A stretch of 53,577 nucleotides of DNA, from NCBI RefSeq assembly GCF_008039615.1, contig NZ_VDUZ01000060.1, positions 1 to 53,577 on the forward strand, given 5' to 3'. Positions within the stretch are counted from its first letter, which is position 1; the number at the start of each line of letters is the position of its first letter. Under the pieces are notes generated by a model. The model saw only the letters and a program-made list of their open reading frames with translations. It made no database searches and was not told the origin of the DNA. The position numbers and the translations under genes are program-made. The stretch comes from Vineibacter terrae. Lineage in GTDB: Bacteria > Pseudomonadota > Alphaproteobacteria > Reyranellales > Reyranellaceae. Below, one piece after another: positions 7,928 through 18,320 of the stretch.

Positions 7928-9958
7928 CTAGTGCTCAGAGAGGCCAGCCATTCGCAGACCAATCACATAACGCTCACGGTCCTCAGGCCTCTCAAGCGGC
8001 GTGATTGTTTCGAACATTTTGATGGAGAATCCGGGCTGTACCGCCAGGAGCTGACGTGAAAGATTACGCGCCTCGTCACCCCGTCCCAAATAGGCGAGAC
8101 TGACGATGACAGGAACATACACCGCCATGAAGTTAGGATGCTCACGCAGGATCGGCTGGGCCGCCACGACTGCATCCTGATATCGACCAGCGAGCGTCAG
8201 CGAGATCACTGTCACCGTTTCCCAGAAGTAACGGAAGTTGTCGAACGGCGAGAGCGTGCGATAGCGCTCCATGCGCTCCAACGCATCAAGCGGACGGCCG
8301 CGATAGCAGGCGACGGCCGCGCTCAGTGCCCAGCCGAGGCCAAAGTTGGGATTCACCGTCAGCGAACGTTCGTGAAAGTGCTCGGCAAGATCGTAGTTGT
8401 GCCGCAGAAACGCCTCGACATGGGCCGCGAACGACAACCCCATCGGATCGTCGGGATCAAGCTCTATCGAGGCATGTGCATGACGCTCGGCAGCGGCGTC
8501 ACTCTTCTCACGATCAGTCAGCCACCCCTGGCCGACTCCCATCAGATGCCAGAACGCCATCCAGGCGTGGGCATGCGCATATCCAGGATCCAGCCGCAGC
8601 GCACGTTCCAGAAACTCACCTGCGGTTCGGAACGCAGTTGGCGACGCTTGGTAGATGAGCGGCACAGCGCGCAGCATGCAGTCATAGGCGTTCGCGTTGT
8701 CGGGCGGGCGGCGCCGGACCCGGTCAATCTCGGCCTGCAGGATCTTGGGATTGAGCTGCCCCACGATGCCCCGGACGATCTCGTCCTGCACATCGAACAA
8801 CCGCACGAACTCCACGGTCCGCTGATCGGTCCACAGCGCTCGCGCGTCTTCGCAATCGACCAACCGCACACCGATCCGGACGACGCCGCCCTGACGACGC
8901 ACAGTGCCCTCAATTGCGTAGCGGACATTGAGGCGTCGCCCAATGTCCCGTGGGTCCACATCCTGGCCTCTGAAAACACCTGACGAGGCGCCCGGGATCA
9001 CCGACAACCATTTGAAGCGGGATAGGCCGTTGACGATGTCCTCCGCAAAGCCTTCGCCGAGATACTCCTGCTCCGGATCGCCACCGACATTGCGGAATGG
9101 CAGCACGGCGACGGGCAGTGTCTCGATCTGCCCCTCGGCCACCGCCGGAGCCGGCTTGACGGCAGCGCCGACGGCAGCTGCGGGCGGCGGCGCGGCCGTC
9201 GGCATCGCCGTCTGCAGCTCCGGCATGGGCGTGTCCAGCCGGTCGGCACGGATGCGCTCGTAGAGCTGGATCGTGGGCTGGCCCGGCTTGGCGTCCAGCG
9301 TGCGCTTGAGGGCATCGACGCAGACCTGGAACTGGCGCAGGGCTGCCGCCTTGTCGCCGCTGCGCGCGAAGGCCTCCATCAGGCCGCGATGCGCCTCCTC
9401 GTGCGACGGCTCCAGCGCCAGCATATGGCGCGCGATGGCTTCGGCCGCCGGCAGGTCGCGCAGCACGATCAGCTCGCGCATCGCTGCAGCCATGCCGCCG
9501 AATGCCTGCTCGCGGCGCCAGGCGCGCTCGCCGTACAGCCAGTCCTGAAACGCTCCGCCGATCGCCGACAGGTCAGCCAGCAGATCGCCGCGATACAGCT
9601 CGGGAATCCGCCGCTTCTCCTCCAGCGGCCCGTCCGCCATGCGCTCGACCTCGCGGGCATCGATCCACACCTGGTCGAGATTCACCCGCATCACGTCGCG
9701 ATCGATATGCAGCGCACCGGCATCGCCGTCGCGGAACAAGGCCCGCAGCTCGGTGATCGCCTGGCGCAGCGAGCCGCGCGCCTGCTCCTCCAGGCGGTCG
9801 CTCCAGACCAGGCCGGCGACACGCTCGCGGGTCGCCGACGCATCGGGTGTCAACGCCAGGAAGGCGAGCACGGCGCGGGTCTTCTTCGCCCGTGGCGTTC
9901 CGTCGGAACCATCCGAAAGGGTCACCCGACAGCCGCCCAGCAGGTAAATCCGTAGCAT
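7928..9958 (-). CDS. BTAD-type transcriptional activator with TolB-like and TPR domains
   Basis: A 676-residue regulator of the SARP/BTAD kind found in alphaproteobacteria. Domains: an OmpR-like winged helix at residues ~1-100 (MLRIYLLGGCRVTLSDGSDG at the start), a bacterial transcriptional activator domain ~105-245, an Ala/Pro linker ~250-280, a TolB-N/adenylate-cyclase-associated domain ~285-400 (PVAVLPFRNVGGDPEQEYLG, then FAEDIVNGLSRFKWLSVI), and TPR-like helices to the end. It probably binds DNA and senses a signal through the C-terminal half. It is directly upstream of the repeat-peptide and DUF6065-like genes on the same strand, which makes it their likely regulator. A clear sigma70-type promoter is at 10025-10053. 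Codon usage in the C-terminal third looks less G+C-rich than its neighbours. Confidence 0.88.
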   Translation of the reverse strand: MLRIYLLGGCRVTLSDGSDGTPRAKKTRAVLAFLALTPDASATRERVAGLVWSDRLEEQARGSLRQAITELRALFRDGDAGALHIDRDVMRVNLDQVWIDAREVERMADGPLEEKRRIPELYRGDLLADLSAIGGAFQDWLYGERAWRREQAFGGMAAAMRELIVLRDLPAAEAIARHMLALEPSHEEAHRGLMEAFARSGDKAAALRQFQVCVDALKRTLDAKPGQPTIQLYERIRADRLDTPMPELQTAMPTAAPPPAAAVGAAVKPAPAVAEGQIETLPVAVLPFRNVGGDPEQEYLGEGFAEDIVNGLSRFKWLSVIPGASSGVFRGQDVDPRDIGRRLNVRYAIEGTVRRQGGVVRIGVRLVDCEDARALWTDQRTVEFVRLFDVQDEIVRGIVGQLNPKILQAEIDRVRRRPPDNANAYDCMLRAVPLIYQASPTAFRTAGEFLERALRLDPGYAHAHAWMAFWHLMGVGQGWLTDREKSDAAAERHAHASIELDPDDPMGLSFAAHVEAFLRHNYDLAEHFHERSLTVNPNFGLGWALSAAVACYRGRPLDALERMERYRTLSPFDNFRYFWETVTVISLTLAGRYQDAVVAAQPILREHPNFMAVYVPVIVSLAYLGRGDEARNLSRQLLAVQPGFSIKMFETITPLERPEDRERYVIGLRMAGLSEH

Positions 9959-10024
9959 TCGCCCTTCCCGTCAGAAAGTTACAGACCTCTACGCAACAAT
10001 GTTAACGTCATACATTCAGAATAC

Positions 10025-10053
10025 GTTATAAGGCACTGTTTTATATCGGTCAA
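10025..10053 (-). promoter_or_regulatory. Sigma70-like promoter of the BTAD regulator gene
   Basis: On the minus strand TTGACC (10053-10048), a 17-base spacer and TATAAC (10030-10025) form a near-consensus promoter. Transcription would start near 10018, giving a leader of about 60 bases before the ATG at 9958. The surrounding 9960-10080 stretch is notably A+T-rich. Confidence 0.65.
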
Positions 10054-10266
10054 TTGACATACGCTTCACGCATGCATTGGATATCACCGCCCTCAGCCCC
10101 GGCGAATCCTTACCGTCAACTGTCTGATTATAAAGGCAAAAAATCAAGGCGGCGACTCTCTAGTTGCAGGATGCGTGCGACTCCCGGCGCCACTGCAGGC
10201 GCGGCGCCGGCGCCGATCCTCAGCACCGCCGCGGACGATGAGGCGCAGCTGCCCCGGCCCGCCGCC
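10054..10266. other. Intergenic region upstream of the BTAD regulator promoter
   Basis: About 300 bases without a gene separate the CBS gene stop from the regulator start. The part next to the regulator carries its promoter. The rest moves from A+T-rich (10054-10150) to G+C-rich (10180-10266). A TTGACA at 10053-10058 on the plus strand has no convincing -10 partner and no plus-strand gene to serve. Nothing else was recognised. Confidence 0.35.
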
Positions 10267-10695
10267 TCACGTTGCAATGTATTGCCGCAGATCCTCGGCT
10301 TCTTGACGTGTTTCATCCAGCCGCCATTTGACAACGTCGCCGATCGACACGATGCCCATCAGCACCCCCCGCTGGACCACCGGCAGATGGCGGAAGCGGC
10401 CCTCGGTCATCAGCGCCATGACATGCTCGACCGTGTGATCAGGGCCACAGGTCACCACCGGCGTCGTCATCACCTCCTCGACCCGCAGGCCGAACGCATC
10501 GCCAGCCCGCCGCGCCAAGGCATGCAGGATATCGCGCTCCGACAGGATGCCGACGAGGCTCTTGTCCACGTCAAGAACCAGCACGGCGCCAATGCGCCGC
10601 GCCGACAGCGTCGCGATGGCTGACGCCAACGTCTCGTCGGGCGTGACCGCCACCACCCTTGTGCCCTTATTCTGCAGGATATCGGACACGAACAT
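10267..10695 (-). CDS. CBS domain-pair protein
   Basis: A 142-residue stand-alone protein made of two CBS motifs (~residues 1-60 and 70-130). The first contains ARRIGAVLVLDVDKSLVGIL followed by SERDIL; the second contains EGRFRHLPVVQRGVLMGIVS followed by IGDVVKW. CBS pairs bind adenosyl nucleotides and usually regulate a partner. The start at 10695 is chosen over longer in-frame options because GGGAGGAGA precedes it and the family begins close to this point. No partner gene is adjacent. An A+T-rich block upstream (10880-10980) is the likely promoter region. Confidence 0.88.
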   Translation of the reverse strand: MFVSDILQNKGTRVVAVTPDETLASAIATLSARRIGAVLVLDVDKSLVGILSERDILHALARRAGDAFGLRVEEVMTTPVVTCGPDHTVEHVMALMTEGRFRHLPVVQRGVLMGIVSIGDVVKWRLDETRQEAEDLRQYIAT

Positions 10696-11233
10696 GGGCT
10701 TTCTCCTCCCATGAAGCGGGAAGCTGAGCCCAGGCACGTTCGCCTGACGCGGACGTCGGACCCGACTCCCGCACCCTTTGCCAACAGCGCCCGCTCCCTC
10801 ATCATCCACAGGCCGCAGCGGCAACCACACCGTTCATCATCCCCTAGAGCCGGCCGGATGGCAATGCCGGCGAGGCATCGAATTTCGCTATCTAAATTAT
10901 CAAGAAATACCACTAACTAATTGATCATAAATAGTTTTATTGTTGACATTTCAAATCATAAAGAAGTGATAACTCACTCAGCCGCTCACGCTGATTTCCT
11001 GTTTGCCGAATGATGGCGCCTTGCACCGCAGCCTCCGTGGCCTGCCGCATCCGAACGGACCTCCCGGCCGGCCCGCTGCGCCCACCTGTGCGGGAGCGAA
11101 CCGACTGCTATTCACTTCATCCGGGCGGCCGGCGTCGTACCCTCCCGCGGTGCGCCATTGGCGGGAGATTCCTCGCTGCATCGGGGGTGACAGAGAAACA
11201 CCGTAGCCGCCACGGTGGCGACGCGGCCCGATG
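10696..11233. other. Gene-free region with A+T-rich island and half copy of the family A repeat
   Basis: No convincing gene lies in these ~540 bases. Bases 10880-10980 are A+T-rich; on the minus strand TTGAAA (about 10953-10958) with TTTAT-like hexamers 16-17 bases downstream could be the promoter of the CBS gene. Bases about 11145-11192 match the right half of the 85-bp palindromic repeats seen elsewhere. Short open frames here look random. Confidence 0.45.
11147..11192 (+). repeat. Degenerate half copy of the family A palindromic repeat
   Basis: GGTGCGCCATT.GCGGGAGAT followed by a decayed right arm (CCTCGCTGCATCGGGGGTGAC) matches the centre and right arm of the full copies at 14842 and 31836. 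The left arm is missing, so this copy cannot form the full hairpin. Confidence 0.7.
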
Positions 11234-12364
11234 CTACGGCCGCACCAGCCGCTTCCAGGCCCGCGGCCCGTCGAGGAACTGTCGCAGGTCGTCGAGGACG
11301 GCCTTGAACTCGGGATCCTTGTCAGCCTGCTCACGCAGGACATCCGACGAGGTCTCGCGGAAGGCTTCCATCACCGAGGCCGGCCACACGCGGATCACGA
11401 CACCCTGCTTGCGAAAATACTCCATGGCGCGGGCCTGCTCGACCGGCGCCCGAGCCAGGGTCCAGGTGACGTTGGCACGGCAGGCGGTCTCGATCAGGGC
11501 GCGCCGTTCCGGCGGCAGCTCCTCCCATTTGTCCTTGCGCATGTAGAAGTCGATCAGCGACGCCGGCTGGTGCCAGCCGGGGAAGTAGTAGATCAGCGAC
11601 AGCTTGTCGAAGCCCAGCGCGCGATCGACCGAGGGCATCGAGAACTCCGCCGCATCGATCTTGCCCTGCTGCAGCTTGTAGAAGACCTCACCCGGCTGCA
11701 AGGTGACGATCTCGGCGCCGAAGCGGGCCAGGACCTCGCCCGCCAAGCCTGCATAGCGGACGCGCAGTCCCTTGAGATCGGCGACCGAGCGCATCTCGTT
11801 GCGGAACCAGCCCCCGGCTTCCGACCCGGCCACGCCGCACATGACGGCATGCACGCCGAGCTTGTCGTAGAGGTCGTGATGGAAACGGCCGCCTTCGCCA
11901 GCGATCATCCAGGCGACATACTCCTCGGGCGTGGGCCCGAAGGGCAGCGACGAGAAGACCAGCAGCGCCGGCATCTTGGCCGCGGCGTAGGATGGCGACG
12001 TGAAGGCGGCATCGACGTCGCCATTCAGGACGGCATCCAGCAGGTCAGCCGTCGGCGCCTTGGCGCCCGCCTCGAGCATCTTGATCGACACCATGCCGGC
12101 CGACATCGTCTTCACCGCGGTGGTGAACTGCCGGCTGGCCTCGCCCAGCACCGAGATGCCGGGATTGAACGCCGTCTGCATGCGCAGCTTGGTGCGTCCG
12201 TCGGCGTCGGGCTTGCCGCCCGGTTCCTTCGGCGTCTCCGCCATCGACGGCGCGGGCGCCGGCGCATTGCCGCTCTGCTGCGCCCAGGCGCATGATGGAG
12301 CAGACGCAAGCAGCGCTGCTGCGAAGGCGAACACGCCTGCGATTCTGAGTGATGATGCACGCAC
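11234..12364 (-). CDS. TRAP transporter solute-binding protein (DctP family)
   Basis: Periplasmic binding protein of about 376 residues from a GTG start at 12364, chosen because a signal peptide follows at once (VRASSLRIAGVFAFAAALL...CAWA). The mature part has the DctP pattern: FNPGISVLGEASRQF early, NEMRSVADLKGLRVRYAGLA near the middle, then GGEVFYKLQQGKIDAAEFS-type ligand region (here QPGEVFYKLQQGKIDAAEFS) and PGWHQPASLIDFYMRKDKW. Such proteins feed DctQM permeases with carboxylates or similar solutes. No DctQ or DctM gene is in the window. Upstream in-frame sequence is not conserved-looking, so a longer protein is unlikely. Ligand unknown. Confidence 0.88.
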   Translation of the reverse strand: MRASSLRIAGVFAFAAALLASAPSCAWAQQSGNAPAPAPSMAETPKEPGGKPDADGRTKLRMQTAFNPGISVLGEASRQFTTAVKTMSAGMVSIKMLEAGAKAPTADLLDAVLNGDVDAAFTSPSYAAAKMPALLVFSSLPFGPTPEEYVAWMIAGEGGRFHHDLYDKLGVHAVMCGVAGSEAGGWFRNEMRSVADLKGLRVRYAGLAGEVLARFGAEIVTLQPGEVFYKLQQGKIDAAEFSMPSVDRALGFDKLSLIYYFPGWHQPASLIDFYMRKDKWEELPPERRALIETACRANVTWTLARAPVEQARAMEYFRKQGVVIRVWPASVMEAFRETSSDVLREQADKDPEFKAVLDDLRQFLDGPRAWKRLVRP

Positions 12365-12570
12365 GCTCGATCCTGCCGATGGCGCCGTCTCGCCGCCCCC
12401 CGCCCGTTCGATCCGGACGACGGTGCCGGAGCGATTATGGGCCACCCAAAGGTGGCCGCTTTTGGGTGCATCATCTACGCCCGCGCCGCCGGCGCTGCAA
12501 GCCGCAACCGGTCCGCGCAGTCCCTGCGGGGCTCTGTCCACGGCCAGCCATCTTCTGGTAAGATATTGAC

Positions 12571-13938
12571 ATGGCAAGAAAATTATTCGGAACGGACGGC
12601 GTCCGAGGGCGCGCGAACCTGGAGCCGATGACGGCCGATACGGCACTTCGGCTGGGCATGGCGGCAGGTGCCCGCTTCGTGCGCGGCGATCACCGCCACC
12701 AGGTCGTGATCGGCAAGGACACACGCCTCTCGGGCTACATGATCGAGCAGGCGTTGACCGCGGGCTTCCTGTCCATCGGCATGGACGTGCTGCTGCTGGG
12801 CCCGGTGCCGACCCCGGCGGTCGGCTACTTGACGCGCTCGATGCGTGCCGATATCGGCGTCATGATTTCCGCGTCGCATAATCCGTTCCACGACAACGGC
12901 GTGAAGTTCTTCGGGCCGGATGGCTTCAAGCTGTCGGACCAGATCGAGATCGAGATCGAGCAGCTGATGGCGAACGATCTCGCCGGCCACCGCGCCGAGA
13001 GCCGCGCGCTGGGCCGCGCCCAGCGCATCGACGATGCCGGCGGCCGCTACATCGAGGCGGTCAAGGCGAGCCTGCCGCGCGGATTGACCTTCGATGGCCT
13101 GACGGTGGCGCTCGATTGCGCCAACGGCGCTGCGTACAAGGTGGCGCCGCGCGTTCTGGCCGAGCTGGGCGCGCGCGTGATTCCGCTCGGGGTGGCGCCG
13201 GACGGCTTCAACATCAACCAGGAGTGCGGCTCGACCTTCCCGGGGGTGCTTGCCGAAATCGTGCAGGAGCGCGGCGCCGACATCGGCATCGCGCTCGATG
13301 GCGACGCCGACCGCCTGGTGCTGTCCAGCGAGCGCGGCGAGATCATCGATGGCGACCAGATCATGGCGACCATCGCCGACATCTGGGCCGACGAAGGCCG
13401 TCTCAGGGGCGGCGGCGTGGTGGCGACGCAGATGTCGAACCTGGGCCTGGAGCGCCATCTGCAGGCGCGCGGCCTGCATCTGGAGCGCACTGCGGTCGGT
13501 GACCGCTATGTCCTGGAGCGCATGCGCGAGGCTGGCTACAATCTCGGCGGCGAGCAGTCCGGCCACCTGATCATGACCGACGTCGCCACCACCGGCGATG
13601 GCCTGCTGGCGGCGCTGCAGGTGCTGGCAGCGGTGCAGCAGGCCGGCAGGCCGGTCTCCGAGGTCTGCCGCCGCTTCCGTCCCGTTCCCCAGCTGCTGCG
13701 CAACGTGCAGCTCGCGCCCGGCACCAATGCCAGCCGCCTGCTGGGCACGACACCGATCAAGGCCGCGCTGGCGGCTGCCGAAACCCGCCTGTCGGGCGGA
13801 CGCCTGGTGGTGCGCAAATCCGGGACCGAGCCGCTGATCCGGGTGATGGCCGAAGGTGATGACGCGCGCCTCGTCGAGAGCGTGGTCGCGGAGCTGTGCC
13901 GCACGATCGGCCAAGCCGAGCCACAGGCAGCGGAATGA
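12571..13938 (+). CDS. glmM: Phosphoglucosamine mutase
   Basis: Interconverts glucosamine-6-phosphate and glucosamine-1-phosphate for UDP-GlcNAc, peptidoglycan and LPS synthesis. It has 455 residues, normal for the family. The start [16 protein letters not shown], the phospho-serine loop [12 protein letters not shown] (Ser102), the metal loop DGDADR (~residue 245), the sugar loop GGEQSGH and the phosphate loop [16 protein letters not shown] are all intact. The ribosome site is weak (GGTAAG). A 28-codon ORF overlaps its stop, and thiD follows. Confidence 0.97.
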   Translation: MARKLFGTDGVRGRANLEPMTADTALRLGMAAGARFVRGDHRHQVVIGKDTRLSGYMIEQALTAGFLSIGMDVLLLGPVPTPAVGYLTRSMRADIGVMISASHNPFHDNGVKFFGPDGFKLSDQIEIEIEQLMANDLAGHRAESRALGRAQRIDDAGGRYIEAVKASLPRGLTFDGLTVALDCANGAAYKVAPRVLAELGARVIPLGVAPDGFNINQECGSTFPGVLAEIVQERGADIGIALDGDADRLVLSSERGEIIDGDQIMATIADIWADEGRLRGGGVVATQMSNLGLERHLQARGLHLERTAVGDRYVLERMREAGYNLGGEQSGHLIMTDVATTGDGLLAALQVLAAVQQAGRPVSEVCRRFRPVPQLLRNVQLAPGTNASRLLGTTPIKAALAAAETRLSGGRLVVRKSGTEPLIRVMAEGDDARLVESVVAELCRTIGQAEPQAAE

Positions 13939-14021
13939 CCGCGGACGGCGAGCGTGAGCATATCTTCGCCAGCATCTTCGTGCTGGCCATCGCCGCGATT
14001 CTCGGAGGCGACAAGGCATGA
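13935..14021 (+). CDS. Possible 28-residue membrane peptide overlapping glmM and thiD
   Basis: An ATG overlaps the glmM stop (ATGA at 13935-13938) and the TGA stop overlaps the thiD start (ATGA at 14018-14021). The peptide would read [20 protein letters not shown] followed by AILGGDKA: a charged start, then a ~16-residue hydrophobic stretch ([16 protein letters not shown]) long enough for a partial or tight membrane span. Codon use is G+C-rich at third positions like a gene. The thiD ribosome site (GGAGG) lies within it. It may simply be a translational coupling ORF, and coding is not proven. Confidence 0.4.
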   Translation: MTADGEREHIFASIFVLAIAAILGGDKA

Positions 14022-14830
14022 AAGGACGCGTGCTGATCATCGCCGGCTCGGATTCCGGCGGCGGCGCCGGCATCCAGGCCGATATCAAGGCGGTCACCGC
14101 GCTTGACGGCTTCGCGATGACCGCCATCACCGCGTTGACGGCACAGAACACGCACGGCGTGCATGGCGTCGTCGGCATCGAGCCCGCCTTCATCGCGCAG
14201 CAGATCGAGGTGGTCCTGGCCGATCTCGGCGCCGATGCGATCAAGACCGGCATGCTGCACAGCGCGGCGGTGATCCAGGCCGTGGCGAGCGCGCTGGCGG
14301 CGCATGCGCCGGCCACGCCCCTGGTCATCGATCCGGTGATGGTGGCCAAGGGCGGGCATCGATTGCTGCAGGCGGCAGCCGAACGCTCGCTGATCGAGCA
14401 GCTGCTGCCGCGCGCCACACTGGTGACACCGAACCTGCCCGAGGCCGAGGCGCTGGCCGGCTTTGCCGTCGCCAATGAGGCCGACATGGCCCGCGCCGGG
14501 CAGGCGATCCTGGCAATGGGGCCGGCAGCCGTCCTGGTGAAAGGCGGCCATCTCGAGGACAGCGACGCCGTCATCGACCTGCTGGTCGACGCCCATGGCG
14601 TCACACGCTTCACCCATCCCCGGATCGCGACGCGCTCGACGCACGGCACGGGCTGCACGCTCGCCTCGGCGATCGCCTGCGGCCTGGCGCAGCGGCTGAC
14701 GCTAGCCGATGCCGTGACCCGCGCCCGCGACTATGTGCGCCGCGCCATCGAAACAGCGCCTGGCTTCGGCGGCGGCCATGGCCCGCTCAACCATGCCGTG
14801 ACGTTCAACCCCGATTGGCGCTCGCTGTAG
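14018..14830 (+). CDS. thiD: Hydroxymethylpyrimidine/phosphomethylpyrimidine kinase
   Basis: Phosphorylates HMP and HMP-P for thiamine synthesis; 270 residues. The N-terminal IIAGSDSGGGAGIQADIKA (residues ~6-24), the central VIDPVMVAKGG (~104-114), and the C-terminal ATP loop STHGTGCTLASAIACGLA (~207-224) are typical ribokinase-like features. It follows glmM closely with a ribosome site (GGAGG) inside the small intervening ORF. No TPP riboswitch was seen upstream. thiE lies far away at 47919 in this window. Confidence 0.95.
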   Translation: MKGRVLIIAGSDSGGGAGIQADIKAVTALDGFAMTAITALTAQNTHGVHGVVGIEPAFIAQQIEVVLADLGADAIKTGMLHSAAVIQAVASALAAHAPATPLVIDPVMVAKGGHRLLQAAAERSLIEQLLPRATLVTPNLPEAEALAGFAVANEADMARAGQAILAMGPAAVLVKGGHLEDSDAVIDLLVDAHGVTRFTHPRIATRSTHGTGCTLASAIACGLAQRLTLADAVTRARDYVRRAIETAPGFGGGHGPLNHAVTFNPDWRSL

Positions 14831-14841
14831 GCGGTCTTGCT

Positions 14842-14926
14842 GTCATCCCGAGCGCAGCGAGGGATCTCCTGCGAAAGACGCACGGTGCGCCATTCGCGGG
14901 AGATCCCTCGCTGCGCTCGGGATGAC
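14842..14926 (+). repeat. Family A palindromic repeat, copy 1
   Basis: An 85-bp element with long inverted arms: GTCATCCCGAGCGCAGCGAG (14842-14861, arm continues GGATCTCC) and its reverse complement ending in GGGATGAC at 14926. The ~25-base centre contains CACGGTGCGCCATTCGCGGG. It lies between convergent thiD and ftsH and may also act as a bidirectional terminator. Other copies are at 31836, 48606 and 50272, and a half copy is at 11147. Confidence 0.93.
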
Positions 14927-14949
14927 GGCTACGTCGGGATGTCGGCGGA

Positions 14950-16875
<1,926 letters not shown>

Positions 16876-16929
16876 GGCACTCGTCCGATCGGCGCCACCC
16901 GAGAGGCCATCTCCTCCTGGCAGCGGTGG

Positions 16930-18288
16930 TTACAGGTTCACTATTTGGCCCTTGCCAAAGGCAAAACAAGGGAAAAATGGTCCCGCTGCGAGCGGTTGCC
17001 GGGGCTGAAACCGCGCCCAGGCGGCCTCCCGGCCGGCATGCGATGCGATCATGCCGCCTGGGACCGGGACCGGCAACGGCCGCCCCGCCGCGCCGCGGCA
17101 CGGCAATGCTGCCACGATCGCCGGCAGGCCGGCGATGGCCGGCCACGCTTTTTCCCAATCGGACCAATCTGTTCGCGCCACATGTGGTGCTGCTACACGA
17201 ACCGCATCCGTGATTCTTCTGCCATCCTCGCCGCAAATTGTGAACCGGCCATCCCAGGGCTCGTCCTGCCGGCCCCCCTGCGGCTGCAGTCGGATTGACG
17301 CAGGCTCGCGCACCACCAGCCAGCCGCCGCCGCGCCACAGGATGCGGCAGCCGCCCACGGTCAGGCCGGATGGCGGCGAGAGAGACTGCCGCGGCACGGC
17401 GCGCATCCGCTCGACGGCGCGCTGGGTGCGGTCCTGACGCGGCGGATAGGCCGCACCGGCCACGGTCGCGATCACCGACGCCAGCACCACCCGCGCCAGC
17501 GATGCCGGCAGGGCACGCCATGCGGCGTGATCGATCATCACGACCCCCAGCGGGTGCGGCATGGCGCAATCGGCAAGCGCCGCCGCGACGCGGCCCTCTT
17601 GCGTCACCCGGCGTGCCGCAAAGCGCGTGGCCGCGGCCAGCGCCCGCGCCGGCGTCAGGGGCAGGCCCTCGCGCCGCAAGCGGCCGCGGGCAAAGCGCGG
17701 ATCCATGTTGCTCGGATCGTCGATCCAGTCCTGTCCCCGCGCCTGCAGGGTCGCGGTCAAGCGCGCGCGCGTCACGGCCAGCAGCGGCCGCAGCAAGCGA
17801 GCCTCCGGGAACTCGACCAGGGCTGACATCGCGGCCAGCCCGGACGGACCACTGTCGCGCGCTGCGCGCAGGGCATAGGTTTCCGCCTGGTCGTCGGCCT
17901 GATGCGCGGTCAGCAGATGCAGCACCTGGTGCTGCCGGCACCAGTCGAGCAGCAGGCGATAGCGGGCCTGCCGCGCCGCCGCTTGAACGCCAGCCTGCGG
18001 CTTCGCTGCGGGCCGCCAGCACAGCACATGGGCCGGGATGCCGCGGGCGGCCAGCCACCGGCTGGTCTGGGCCGCTTCCGCGGCCGCCTCCGCGCGCAGG
18101 CCGTGATCGACCACCAGGGCGACGACGCGACCGCCGCGACGCGCGGCCCATTGCCACGCCAGCAGGGCCAGCGCCCGCGAATCCCGGCCGCCGGAGACCG
18201 CCAGCGCCAGGACAGGATGGGATTCAAACGGTGCAAACGGCCGCATCAGGGCGGCGAATTCGGATGGCAGGACCGGCGATGTGTCCAT
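16930..18288 (-). CDS. tilS: tRNA(Ile)-lysidine synthase
   Basis: Ligates lysine to C34 of the tRNA(Ile) CAU anticodon so that it reads AUA. It has 452 residues. The PP-loop ATP site is AVSGGRDSRALALLAW (~residues 29-44), followed by LVVDHGLRAEAAAEA and the HQADDQAET motif (~129-137). The C-terminal half is longer than the catalytic core and shows ICGEDGRRI-like substrate-domain sequence. It lies between cpoB and ftsH, the typical position in this order. The start MDTSPVLPSEF sits 32 bases after the cpoB stop. Confidence 0.93.
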   Translation of the reverse strand: MDTSPVLPSEFAALMRPFAPFESHPVLALAVSGGRDSRALALLAWQWAARRGGRVVALVVDHGLRAEAAAEAAQTSRWLAARGIPAHVLCWRPAAKPQAGVQAAARQARYRLLLDWCRQHQVLHLLTAHQADDQAETYALRAARDSGPSGLAAMSALVEFPEARLLRPLLAVTRARLTATLQARGQDWIDDPSNMDPRFARGRLRREGLPLTPARALAAATRFAARRVTQEGRVAAALADCAMPHPLGVVMIDHAAWRALPASLARVVLASVIATVAGAAYPPRQDRTQRAVERMRAVPRQSLSPPSGLTVGGCRILWRGGGWLVVREPASIRLQPQGGRQDEPWDGRFTICGEDGRRITDAVRVAAPHVARTDWSDWEKAWPAIAGLPAIVAALPCRGAAGRPLPVPVPGGMIASHAGREAAWARFQPRQPLAAGPFFPCFAFGKGQIVNL

Positions 18289-18320
18289 CGGCTTGCGTGC
18301 CGCCGGCGTGATGATCCGGC

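Noticed and set aside
14837-14940. Peptides such as SRAQRGIS or HPERSEGSP encoded across the palindromic repeats
   Set aside because: They recur wherever the repeat occurs and arise from reading through it; no start signals or conservation as proteins.
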